Positions 9,701-16,597 of a stretch of DNA of 64,000 nt are shown here, piece after piece. The stretch comes from an uncultured delta proteobacterium (GTDB taxonomy: Bacteria > Desulfobacterota > Desulfobulbia > Desulfobulbales > Desulfurivibrionaceae): contig CAIPYE010000001.1 in assembly GCA_903869265.1 (NCBI GenBank), positions 1 to 64,000 on the forward strand, given 5' to 3'. Every line of letters starts with the position of its first letter. The first letter of the stretch is position 1. Both the position numbers and the translations under genes were made by a program. Under the pieces are notes generated by a model. The model was not told where the DNA came from, made no database searches, and worked only from the letters and a program-made list of their open reading frames with translations.

Positions 9701-12345
9701 TCGCGCAGATTCAAAATCTCGGGAAGATGCTGGTCGAGTCTCGCAGGCACCGGCAACAAGCGGTCACTCTGGCGAGGAAAGGAGATTGGACAGGGGCGCT
9801 CAAGTCCAACGAGCAGGCCCGGCTTACCGAAGAGTTGATTGCCGCCAGCTACCGGGCAAAGAACCAGTGGGAAAAGATTCAGAGTTCCTGGAAGAAAATA
9901 GCCAAATGGACCAACGACAACAGGGTTGTCAAGGTCGGTCAAGATTTCAGGGATCAGATCAACCGCATCCTCTCCGCTTACGGGATCGCCAAGGCGGGAT
10001 TCAACCCGCAAGCAAAAGACCTGCATTCTTTCGTCGCCGACTTTTCAGCAGCAGACGAGATGGGCCTGGGTACGACGCTTCCTGGGTGGATCGGGTTTGA
10101 GATCGCACCTGCGGATAAGCTTTCCTGGGAAAGAATCAAAGACCTGGATAATGCCATCAAGTTCCTTTACGGCCATGGCCGGGAGGAGGTGGAAGGGCTC
10201 AAGACCAGCAATGGTGAATACGTCAAGGACGTTGCTTTTTCCATAGTTAAGGCGCAGTCGGGGTTGAAGGGCGATAAGCTGAAAACCCTCAAGAGCGAGG
10301 CCACGGCATTCAGCAGGACCGCACGGGATATCCAGAAGAAACACCGCAAGTTCTTCGCCAATACCGCCATCCTCCGCTTCATTGCGCAACGGATGGACGG
10401 GTACACCAATGTGGGCGGGAACGGGGAGATGGGCCGGGCGGAAGAGCTGGTGCAGCGGGTAATCAACGGTATGGCCGGTGCCAATGACATGTTCACCGAG
10501 ATCAGCAAGCAGGTAGAACCAAGCCTTGAGCAACTGTCCCAGGACAAGGGAAAAATATTCACCGATCTGGAACTACCCGAGCTGTTCAAGCGCCACGGCA
10601 TGGTGTGGACCAAAGAACGGGTTGTGGCCGCCTGTCTGAACATGGGCAACGAGTCCAATATGCAAAGGCTGATGGACGGATACGGCATAGACCGGGACGG
10701 GATCAACGCCTTGCAGGGCAAATTAACCGCCGCCGATTGGAAAGCGCTAGAGGGGCTGTGGAAGGCGGTTGACAGCCTGTGGCCGAAGATCGCCGAGGTG
10801 CACAAGCGGTTGAATTATTTCGAGCCGAAGAAGATTGCCGCCGACTCGTTCACCGTGTTTACCGCCGAAGGGGAAAGGCTTGATCTTTCGGGGGGGTATT
10901 GGCCTGCGTCTTATGACAAGTCACTGGATAAGGATATCGCCCGATGGAATGAGAAAGACGACATCCTTGCCAGCAGCGAGGCAATCTTGCAGGTTCCCGT
11001 TGCCAAGAGTGGATTCGCCAAGGGCAGGATGGCTACTGTTTCAAGACCCCTGAATCTTTCTCTCTCCGTGTTGGCCCGGCACCTCACCGACACCATCCGG
11101 TATATCACCCAGGCAGAGGCGATACGGGACGCGGATAGGGTTTTTCAAAACACCACCTTGACGAACCGAAACGAGGAGACCATTGGCGCGGAGATGCACG
11201 ACATGATACGGCCAGCCCTGAAGAATGTCATCCGCCCGGAGCCGAACAACTACGGCCTCTTTGAATCTGGCCGGGTCAAGATGTCCATGTATTACATGGG
11301 CTACAACGCCTGGACTGCTCTCCAGAATGTCACCGGCGTTTTCCCCGCTATCCGTGCCGCAGGCATGGGGAATTACTTGAACGGGATATCCCACGTGTTG
11401 AAAAACCCCTTGGCCGCCCAACGCGCCATGGTGGAGACCTCGGCATACATGCGCTTGCGAGAAAACAACATCGAGCGGGACATGAAGAAACAGGCCAGAA
11501 ACTTCAAAGTTGACGGGTTCAAGATCAACGGCAAACGTTACACCTTCGAGGATGTGCAGTCTCTTGGCTTTGCCGGGATCAGGTTTATTGATGCGGTCGT
11601 AGCGCTTCCGGCCTGGTGGGGAAAATACAACGGAGAGATGGATAAGCACGGCGACATGCAAAAGGCCATTGCCGCTGCGGACACCGCAATAAATAAGGCC
11701 CTTGGCTCTGGACTGTCAATCGACTCTACCGGGTTCGGGAGACACAAGTTCCTCTCTCTCCTGTGCCCGTTTATGTCCTTCGCCGCTACTCAGCAGGAGG
11801 TTCTTTCATCTGAGCAAGACGCCTGGAAGAACGGAAAGATGTCCACCGCTGACTATCTGTACGGGAGGTTGATGGTTCAGGTTTTGCCGTCAGTGATGTC
11901 CACTTTCCTACAGGGGGCGCTGATGTACGGGATTATCGGGGCGTTGGGTGGCGGAGATGATGACCGAAAGAAAAAGGATCTGAGCGATTATTTCACGGAT
12001 CTTATTTCTTACCGCTTGATGGGCGTCCCATTTGCGCGGGACATCTACAACGCCGTTCTCCAAGGGACAAAGAAAAAAGGACCAGTAACCGGGGCAAGAA
12101 TGCCGGCTACGGAAGCGTTCAAGATGGCGCAAGACCTGTCTTACAGGGCGGGTTCTGCCTTTGATTCTGGAAGCGAGAAATCAGTGAAGGCGCTTGCTTG
12201 GTCCGCTGCGGAGTTATCCTCCCTGTGGTCGGGTATCCCGGCGACAAGAATCTATAAAAGATGGGTAAAGGGCACCAGGCAAATTGAAGAGGGCGACGGT
12301 TGGTGGGGGAATCATTTCATCCCTCAAGAGAACAAAAAACAATAG
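6703..12345 (+). CDS. Giant virion/polyvalent protein with zincin motif (gp16-like)
   Basis: A 1880-residue protein, the largest product of the window. It has a Gly/Ala-rich hydrophobic stretch near residues 185-230, an HExxH metallopeptidase motif H647-E-T-G-H651 with a later conserved-looking Glu in EHFEAYL (about 696-699), a long Lys/Glu coiled coil near 940-1100, and a C-terminal hydrophobic patch (MSTFLQGALMYGIIGALGG) before a short basic tail. This layout is like the large polyvalent proteins of phages and conjugative elements and like T7 gp16 in size and position. A lytic transglycosylase domain, usual for gp16, is not seen; the zincin may replace it for wall or host-protein cleavage. 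Ribosome site AAGGAGG is strong. The reading frame is unbroken. Confidence 0.72.
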   Translation: MGIFRREDGTIEHIDPLPAMGDVMVATVDVNPDDLAEVHSLAKQLRLSPDVVSMNRPLAKRMAAAPDLGVIDNTAPVLAGMGRDYGFMALASDDLYNLAKIEQKISAAKPKQEWWKDVIQPTPSRALASYQKGTGGMYQWLGEGLGSDWLTNTGKGIKEDAALVEKQIVSEHPVDPNSTKGAVSSALSSMYLQAPFMAVGALANTAKNATALSLSMMGYNTAGQTYADRRDKGFSPMASGFSAAWDGVVEVGTELLPTKTLFEMMKPAARVGFGKLALKIGELYGEEMLGESTATFLQDSNDKVMTSPDMNLQQRVDKLGEYFSSGEAYQNWINTIKSTAVQTTLMAGSGAGMNRVANRVYEGKFKAAQEQQQKLVDVFTSAEASKLNTRSPELFSEFAQRAADQHGVGTVYLQADRVLEEAQKAGIAQEEIPPWLEKYGVTQNDFTAALVSGGNVEMETGKIAAGLKDDPILSSLQNDMMIDPEAHPASRVENGVVAEQEHLARLNDLHQQEQDRLIQPEDMDSWEESVLAQEGLRGRVKKESLLPLVARANVLGKLTGGPAIEHLNRMLEPTGLRAMKLRDFQAAGQAVDVNETPVRETQTALSFTGETQKYQQQQDTPLGALSQEGGQNVISLFEKADKSTFLHETGHIFLNDLKHMAETQGVQTEVWNATKQWLSVGEDGAITKEMHEQFAEHFEAYLMEGKAPTIELRNAFRTFKRWLTHIYEMMKSGRFGQRDHVELSPEVSSIFDRLLATEQEIKQAQEHSALVAMLDDQLLNNTGFSKEQIDEYRRVARQSEDSAREKRDDHKLAGSKERLKGWRAQATGEFKKVPVVAFTDFLSRNAGGEYGKGVGISKQSILDAFGEVKLPSLPGLWRKDGMDVNQAIAEHGDKFGYETAAGFVSALIAMQPRELWLDKRVAQLEAQHIMAQDTNEAIRTAGLRKMLEIESKWLEKQIERAQEKAEKEKISNAFRQAKVAAIPPEIMKAWAEQVVAGRNLAQIQNLGKMLVESRRHRQQAVTLARKGDWTGALKSNEQARLTEELIAASYRAKNQWEKIQSSWKKIAKWTNDNRVVKVGQDFRDQINRILSAYGIAKAGFNPQAKDLHSFVADFSAADEMGLGTTLPGWIGFEIAPADKLSWERIKDLDNAIKFLYGHGREEVEGLKTSNGEYVKDVAFSIVKAQSGLKGDKLKTLKSEATAFSRTARDIQKKHRKFFANTAILRFIAQRMDGYTNVGGNGEMGRAEELVQRVINGMAGANDMFTEISKQVEPSLEQLSQDKGKIFTDLELPELFKRHGMVWTKERVVAACLNMGNESNMQRLMDGYGIDRDGINALQGKLTAADWKALEGLWKAVDSLWPKIAEVHKRLNYFEPKKIAADSFTVFTAEGERLDLSGGYWPASYDKSLDKDIARWNEKDDILASSEAILQVPVAKSGFAKGRMATVSRPLNLSLSVLARHLTDTIRYITQAEAIRDADRVFQNTTLTNRNEETIGAEMHDMIRPALKNVIRPEPNNYGLFESGRVKMSMYYMGYNAWTALQNVTGVFPAIRAAGMGNYLNGISHVLKNPLAAQRAMVETSAYMRLRENNIERDMKKQARNFKVDGFKINGKRYTFEDVQSLGFAGIRFIDAVVALPAWWGKYNGEMDKHGDMQKAIAAADTAINKALGSGLSIDSTGFGRHKFLSLLCPFMSFAATQQEVLSSEQDAWKNGKMSTADYLYGRLMVQVLPSVMSTFLQGALMYGIIGALGGGDDDRKKKDLSDYFTDLISYRLMGVPFARDIYNAVLQGTKKKGPVTGARMPATEAFKMAQDLSYRAGSAFDSGSEKSVKALAWSAAELSSLWSGIPATRIYKRWVKGTRQIEEGDGWWGNHFIPQENKKQ

Positions 12346-12356
12346 GAGAATGCAAA

Positions 12357-12944
12357 ATGGATGATGGCAGAATCGATACGGCAGAAGCCGCCCAAGCACT
12401 TTACGGCGGCAGGGGGCTTGATGACTACAGCAATACCCCGCCCGAGGCAGGCAGCAACCCCAGCCCGTTTGGCAAAGGCACCGACAACGACCTTGGCCGA
12501 ACGCCGCAAAAGGCAGAGCAAGGGGGCCAGCAACCCCATGGCAAGGAGAATCCCTTCGAGGCAGGGCAGAAGACACCCGAGTTTGATTATGGCCAGCTAG
12601 AGGCTTCTGGCGCACCCAAGGAGCAGGTGGAAAGCTTCCGCGAGGCAACCCGTGGTCTCAAGGCCGAGCAGGTCGGCCAGTTGACCGAGCTACACCGAAA
12701 AGTGTCCGAGGATTACTGGGGCAAGCAGGAGAGCGAGGGTTTTGCCACACTTGAAGAAGAGTATGGCGGCGACCTTGACCGCGTGGCCACCGAGGTTAAC
12801 GGCGTGCTGCGTCAGTTTGACCCGGATAATGAACTGGCCACTATGCTGAAAACGTATCGTATGCAGGCTAATCCGGCGGTTTTCCGGTTTCTGCATCGTG
12901 TAGCCGGGCATGTATCTCGGGGAGGTGACAGCCATGGCCGATGA
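12357..12944 (+). CDS. Scaffold-like capsid assembly protein
   Basis: A 195-residue protein. The first half is Gly/Pro/Gln-rich and probably unfolded; the second half is helical, and its end (FATLEEEYGGDLD ... NPAVFRFLHRVAGHVS) resembles the C terminus of podovirus scaffolding proteins, where the pattern EWG...NPxVIRxLxRIG is common. Scaffolds normally sit between portal and capsid genes; neither is here. AGGAG precedes the ATG. If it is a scaffold it must act on another phage's capsid protein. Resemblance is by eye only. Confidence 0.5.
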   Translation: MDDGRIDTAEAAQALYGGRGLDDYSNTPPEAGSNPSPFGKGTDNDLGRTPQKAEQGGQQPHGKENPFEAGQKTPEFDYGQLEASGAPKEQVESFREATRGLKAEQVGQLTELHRKVSEDYWGKQESEGFATLEEEYGGDLDRVATEVNGVLRQFDPDNELATMLKTYRMQANPAVFRFLHRVAGHVSRGGDSHGR

Positions 12945-13104
12945 TAGCAAGCCATGGGTCGATAAATCCACCAGCCAATTGACCGCCGAAGAAAAGCTTG
13001 GGGCTTTTCGGGCTACCGGCGTCACCGTAATCCAGCAGACGCAGCCAGGATACGTCGGCACGGGCAAGGCGCTTCCGCCTGAACGAAATAAAAGATTGAG
13101 ATAA
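12934..13104 (+). CDS. Small 56-aa protein of the virion operon
   Basis: Starts MADDSKPWVDKSTSQLTAEE and ends in basic NKRLR. GGGGAGGTGA lies before the ATG, and the gene overlaps the previous one by 11 bases. No family recognised. Position after the scaffold-like gene is where small head-decoration or head-closure proteins may lie in podoviruses, but nothing in the sequence proves that. Confidence 0.65.
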   Translation: MADDSKPWVDKSTSQLTAEEKLGAFRATGVTVIQQTQPGYVGTGKALPPERNKRLR

Positions 13105-13115
13105 GGAGAAACATC

Positions 13116-13871
13116 ATGGACCAAAAATTTATTGAATTTGAAGAAGCACTCAGCGCCTACCACACCACAGTCAGTGGCAAATCAGCCGCCAGTCGTGCAG
13201 CAGAGGCAGAGGCGGAAAGTCTCGTGGCGCAGATGCACGACCTCGCCCAGCAACGCGACACCGCCCTCCTCGATGGAGAAGATGACCAGGCTGTCGAGCT
13301 TGACCAACAGATTGATGATCTTACCGGCAAGGTGCGATTGCTCGAACGCCGTTCGGGCCTGCTGGCCGATCAGGTTGCCGAGCATGACCCCGCCGCCGCA
13401 GTCCAAGTCTTTGAGGCGGGCCGGACGGTCATCGAGCAGGCCCAAGGCGAGATTACCAAGCGAATCGCCGCCCTGGAGCAAAAACGCGACCGTTATGCCC
13501 GAGAGGTTGAGGGCTTAGCCCTGTTCGTTCGGCAGGTTGCCGATGTCCGACGGCTGACGACAACCTTGATGGCTCAGTCTGGCCTTGGCGGTGAGATCAG
13601 ATCGTTTCCGAGGACACACGGCTACGGGCCTGATGGTTTTATTCCCCGGCTGTCGGAAGGATTTGACGCCAACGTGGACGTGCCGGAATGCCTATACCGC
13701 AACCGGCCAGGGCTGGATTTTGAAGCCACATACGGGCGGCCAGACGAGGCGGAGACTGTGGTTGTCCCAGGAAGCGAGTCCCTGGTTCCGGTAATGTCCA
13801 CGGATCGCAATCTTTTGACTGACGAGCAAATCGCGACCCTCGAAGGGCCGCGCTGGTTGCAGGAGGTGTAA
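13116..13871 (+). CDS. Coiled-coil protein of the virion operon
   Basis: A 251-residue protein. Residues 1-150 form a long heptad-rich coiled coil (many Ala, Glu, Gln; LEQKRDRYAREVEGLALFVR), and the last 100 residues are a different, Pro/Gly-containing region (RTHGYGPDGFIPRLSEGF). Ribosome site AAGGAG is clear. Unrecognised; a structural or assembly role is likely from context. Its final codons contain the AGGAGG used by the next gene. Confidence 0.7.
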   Translation: MDQKFIEFEEALSAYHTTVSGKSAASRAAEAEAESLVAQMHDLAQQRDTALLDGEDDQAVELDQQIDDLTGKVRLLERRSGLLADQVAEHDPAAAVQVFEAGRTVIEQAQGEITKRIAALEQKRDRYAREVEGLALFVRQVADVRRLTTTLMAQSGLGGEIRSFPRTHGYGPDGFIPRLSEGFDANVDVPECLYRNRPGLDFEATYGRPDEAETVVVPGSESLVPVMSTDRNLLTDEQIATLEGPRWLQEV

Positions 13872-13872
13872 C

Positions 13873-14349
13873 TTGGCTAGGATTGAGGTGGTCCCAGCCA
13901 CATTGGCGCATGCGCGTGAAATGGCCCGGTTCGGTTTACGGGAGGCTGACCGGATCGAGGTGCTGCGCTCCCACGGTCACTCTGAGGAAAAGGCGCTGCG
14001 CAGCTCCTTGCGCCGGTCACGGTACGCGCTCACCGCCCTGGTGGACGACGCGCCGGTAGCGATGTTCGGAGTAGCGCCGTCCGGGTTGATAAGCACCTCG
14101 GGGGTTATCTGGTTGCTGGCCACGGACGAGTCGGAGAAGCACTGGATGCGTTTCGGCAAGATATCCCGTGACGCAGTGGAGTTCTTCCGAACTCAGTTCT
14201 CAGTCATCGAAAACTTTGTGGACGCGGAAAACACAATAAGCATCAACTGGCTCCGATGGCTCGGGTTCACCCTGGCCCCAGAGCCGGTTCCCTTCGGAGT
14301 GGCGCAGACGCCATTCTATCATTTTGAATGGAGAGCAAGCCATGTGTGA
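13873..14349 (+). CDS. T7 gp13-like internal virion protein (DUF2833)
   Basis: A 158-residue GNAT-like protein. The features MARFGLREADRIEV, PVAMFGVAP, the WLLATDE strand and the late NWLRWLGF motif match the phage T7 gp13 family pattern (gp13 itself has WFVTSD and IRFLKTIGAVF). In T7 the protein is needed for correct assembly of the ejection apparatus. It starts with TTG, strongly supported by AGGAGG 6 bases upstream and by the lack of another start. It overlaps the next gene by 8 bases, which matches the 13-14 order in T7. Confidence 0.8.
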   Translation: MARIEVVPATLAHAREMARFGLREADRIEVLRSHGHSEEKALRSSLRRSRYALTALVDDAPVAMFGVAPSGLISTSGVIWLLATDESEKHWMRFGKISRDAVEFFRTQFSVIENFVDAENTISINWLRWLGFTLAPEPVPFGVAQTPFYHFEWRASHV

Positions 14350-14917
14350 AGGAGTTTCCGGTGTCACCCTTGCGTATTTAGCCATAGCTGCCGCGGGCAC
14401 CGCGGTGTCGGTCAACTCTGCGCAAAATAGCCGAAAAGCCACCAATCAGCAAGCGGACTACCAGGCAGAGGTCGCAAAGAACAACGCCACCACCGCCGGA
14501 TACGAAAGTGATTACGCACGACAGGCCACCGAGCTAAAAACCGCGCAACATCGGCTCCAGGTTTCCCAAATGGTGGGCAAGCAACGGGCTGCCATGGGGT
14601 CTACTGGTCTCGCCGTTGACCAGGGCAGCTTCATGGACCTCACCCTGGACACCGTGGAACAGGGCAAGCTCGATGAGTTGGCCATCCTGCACGAAGGCGA
14701 CAAGGCCGTGTGGCGGGCCAATATCGAGGGCGGGAACTTCACCGCCCAGAGCGGCATGTACGAGGCGTCGAAGTCCAGCCCGCTTATGGCCGCAGCGCCG
14801 GTGCTGATGAACGGGGCCTCACAAACGGGGCTGAATTATTATAACATGACCGACAGGATGAGAGTTCCAGACACGCCGAAAATTGATACGAGCAAAGGCG
14901 ATTGGTCGTGGACTTGA
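14342..14917 (+). CDS. T7 gp14-like internal virion core protein
   Basis: A 191-residue protein: MC at the start, an Ala-rich hydrophobic helix (TLAYLAIAAAGTAVSV), a long helix rich in Ala/Gln/Lys, then MVGKQRAAMGSTGLAVDQGSFMDL, which matches the RAAIG...GSSMD region of T7 gp14. In T7 gp14 leaves the virion first and sits in the outer membrane as the start of the ejection channel. GGAGA lies before the chosen ATG. The neighbouring gp13-like gene supports the call. Confidence 0.8.
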   Translation: MCEGVSGVTLAYLAIAAAGTAVSVNSAQNSRKATNQQADYQAEVAKNNATTAGYESDYARQATELKTAQHRLQVSQMVGKQRAAMGSTGLAVDQGSFMDLTLDTVEQGKLDELAILHEGDKAVWRANIEGGNFTAQSGMYEASKSSPLMAAAPVLMNGASQTGLNYYNMTDRMRVPDTPKIDTSKGDWSWT

Positions 14918-14967
14918 TGCATGCGCGGCTTACCAACTGGCGGTCGCAAAAATAGAAGGAGATTATA

Positions 14968-15366
14968 ATGACGGTCGCAAAACTTGACCCAATTTGGACG
15001 CTGCTTGAGGAATGTTGGACCGAGCGACCAGGATGGATTTCCGGGGCGAATGTTGCAATTTTTGAGAAATCCATGCACGCGGAAGGTTTGATTGCAAATA
15101 CTTCGCTGTGGTTTCCCGAGCATTTGGGATCAACCGTTCCGGTAGATCCGCAGGAAGGGAATTTACTCGCGGGAGGCGAAACCGAGTTTGTAGTACAAAA
15201 ACGGTTTATCACGCTAAGCTTGATCCTGCTGGCCTACGTTACCTGCCACGATCACGAACACGGGTGGGCATTTACCCCCGGAGGCAACCCCAGAAACCCG
15301 AGCGTCCGAGTACAACTGAGCATACTGTGGAAGATTATCCGGGCTTGGCCATATAGCAGAGATTAA
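14968..15366 (+). CDS. Unknown 132-aa protein ending the virion operon
   Basis: Begins MTVAKLDPIWTLLEECW; Trp-rich, with a hydrophobic helix (FITLSLILLAYVTCH) followed by DHEHGW. GAAGGAG before the ATG is strong. No family recognised. A lysis-related role is possible because of position and the hydrophobic segment, but no catalytic motif of an endolysin is visible. The operon terminator follows. Confidence 0.7.
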   Translation: MTVAKLDPIWTLLEECWTERPGWISGANVAIFEKSMHAEGLIANTSLWFPEHLGSTVPVDPQEGNLLAGGETEFVVQKRFITLSLILLAYVTCHDHEHGWAFTPGGNPRNPSVRVQLSILWKIIRAWPYSRD

Positions 15367-15377
15367 CAAAGGGCTTT

Positions 15378-15417
15378 GGCGGGATTGGAGACCTTGGCCG
15401 GTGACTCCAGCCCCGCC
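15378..15417 (+). other. Long imperfect hairpin upstream of the operon terminator
   Basis: GGCGGG-AT-TGGAG pairs with CTCCA-GC-CCCGCC around a 14-base loop. It has no T tract, and a true terminator follows 7 bases later, so this may protect the transcript's 3' end or bind a protein. Confidence 0.4.
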
Positions 15418-15423
15418 ACTGTG

Positions 15424-15465
15424 GCCCCCTGGCGATCCAGCAGTTGATCGTCGGGGGGCATTTTT
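15424..15465 (+). terminator. Strong terminator of the virion operon
   Basis: A 14-bp stem with two G-T pairs (GCCCCCTGGCGATC / GATCGTCGGGGGGC), 8-base loop, then ATTTTT. It closes the transcript that begins before the 58-aa gene. Confidence 0.9.
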
Positions 15466-15552
15466 CTCTATCAAGAACTACAAAAAGTGATAGGATTGTT
15501 CAGGACTCGCTTTATCCCTCAGCATCAACAAACTGCCAGAAGGCGATAAATA

Positions 15553-15750
15553 ATGAATGTATTTATCACAGCGACGGTTAAGACCTTGGTCTTGGTCTGT
15601 GTTGTTGGCCTGATCTTCCTAATCAAGAAATGCGGCAAACCCTTGCTGCGAAAGTTTCCATTTCTCGGGCAGACCCCATCTCCTGTTGTTTGCGATATTG
15701 TCCTTGTGGCAAGTATCCTTTTATTCGTAGTTTTTATCTTATCCAACTAA
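15553..15750 (+). CDS. Small two-pass membrane protein
   Basis: A 65-residue protein with two strong membrane segments (TLVLVCVVGLIFLI and VVCDIVLVASILLFVVFIL) separated by a basic loop, KKCGKPLLRKFPFL. The layout would fit a class II holin or a superinfection-exclusion protein; the sequence alone does not decide. No strong ribosome site is seen (GAAGGCGATAA). It lies after the operon terminator, so it must have its own promoter. Confidence 0.6.
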   Translation: MNVFITATVKTLVLVCVVGLIFLIKKCGKPLLRKFPFLGQTPSPVVCDIVLVASILLFVVFILSN

Positions 15751-15772
15751 TCTTCATGCGTGGAAGACCCCC

Positions 15773-15937
15773 ATGACAGCATCCAAAAAAGAACCGCGCA
15801 AGCACGATAAACCCGTCACCGATCAGCAGCCCGGCAACCTTCGCTTGACTCCCTCCGAGATCGAATCCTTGCGGACGCACAAGCAGCAGGTATCGGCCCA
15901 AGCGCGTGGCAGGTTCACGCACCTCTTCAAGAAGTAA
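15773..15937 (+). CDS. Small basic 54-aa protein
   Basis: MTASKKEPRKHDKPVTDQQPG, then a helix (TPSEIESLRTHKQQVSAQARGRFTHL). Positively charged and probably nucleic-acid-binding, family unknown. The ribosome site is weak (GGAAG). Its end overlaps by 11 bases the end of the opposing gene, so both depend on convergent transcription. Coding status is likely but not certain. Confidence 0.5.
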   Translation: MTASKKEPRKHDKPVTDQQPGNLRLTPSEIESLRTHKQQVSAQARGRFTHLFKK

Positions 15938-16142
15938 AAGCCTTACGCCTTTCCTCTGATCGGCAAATCATCTCCTCACTGAGTTCAACCAGGGCGGCCC
16001 ACGTCGGCACGCCCTTGGCGTCTTCTATCAGGGGTATCCCATACTTCACATATAGCCGTTTATGCTCTGCGATTCCCACCTCCGTAAGTGGCTCTGTTCC
16101 GCACCTCTCGCGTATCTTCTCGAATATCGCGTCATCAAACAT
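15927..16142 (-). CDS. Small 71-aa protein, only minus-strand gene of the element
   Basis: MFDDAIFEKIRERCGTEPLTEVGIAEHKRLYVKYG...; a mixed helical protein with no known family that I can name. AAGGAGG lies 6 bases before the ATG, which decides the start over a longer version. It is transcribed away from attR, opposite to all other genes of the element. That placement would fit a lysogeny-maintenance or immunity gene, but this is inference. Confidence 0.7.
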   Translation of the reverse strand: MFDDAIFEKIRERCGTEPLTEVGIAEHKRLYVKYGIPLIEDAKGVPTWAALVELSEEMICRSEERRKAFTS

Positions 16143-16315
16143 GTCACATCCTCCTTTTATGGGTTGAAAACCTCTTACCTGTGAAGTCATTTTTACACGA
16201 TATTACAGGTAGTTGCGAGGAGAATTAGCGCGCTTCTGGGGCGCAGTTTTGCGCCGGATGGGGCGGATTACTGCTCATGAGAGGGACAAATTTGCTACGA
16301 TCAAGAGATGTGCAG

Positions 16316-16336
16316 CCATGACACCGGCATGACACC
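16316..16336 (+). repeat. Arm-type site, right copy
   Basis: Identical over 21 bases to the copy between the tandem repeats and the integrase gene, in the same orientation. It lies 45 bases inside attR. Two arm sites flanking the core are expected for a lambda-like attP. Confidence 0.65.
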
Positions 16337-16340
16337 AAAA

Positions 16341-16374
16341 AGAAAAAGGGTTTCCGAATCGACCGGAAACCCTT
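16341..16374 (-). terminator. Terminator now used by tRNA-Thr (supplied by the element)
   Basis: An 11-bp perfect stem (AAGGGTTTCCG / CGGAAACCCTT), 7-base loop, followed on the minus strand by TTTTTCTTTTT. It replaces the chromosomal hairpin left outside attL; the two are different in sequence. Confidence 0.8.
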
Positions 16375-16381
16375 GATACCA

Positions 16382-16457
<76 letters not shown>

Positions 16458-16489
16458 GTTATACCTTGCAGGATAACGATATTTTTCGT

Positions 16490-16517
16490 ATTTTAAACGA
16501 TGCTCTGCATCTATCAA
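16490..16517 (-). promoter_or_regulatory. Probable sigma70 promoter of tRNA-Thr
   Basis: On the minus strand TTGATA, 16 bases, TAAAAT, about 33 bases before the tRNA. Confidence 0.5.
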
Positions 16518-16597
16518 CTTTACCCAAAAGTGTCAAGCCCTTCCCATCTAGCAAGCGGCAAAATATCTAAAATCTCGGCCCAGGCTTACTGACAGTA

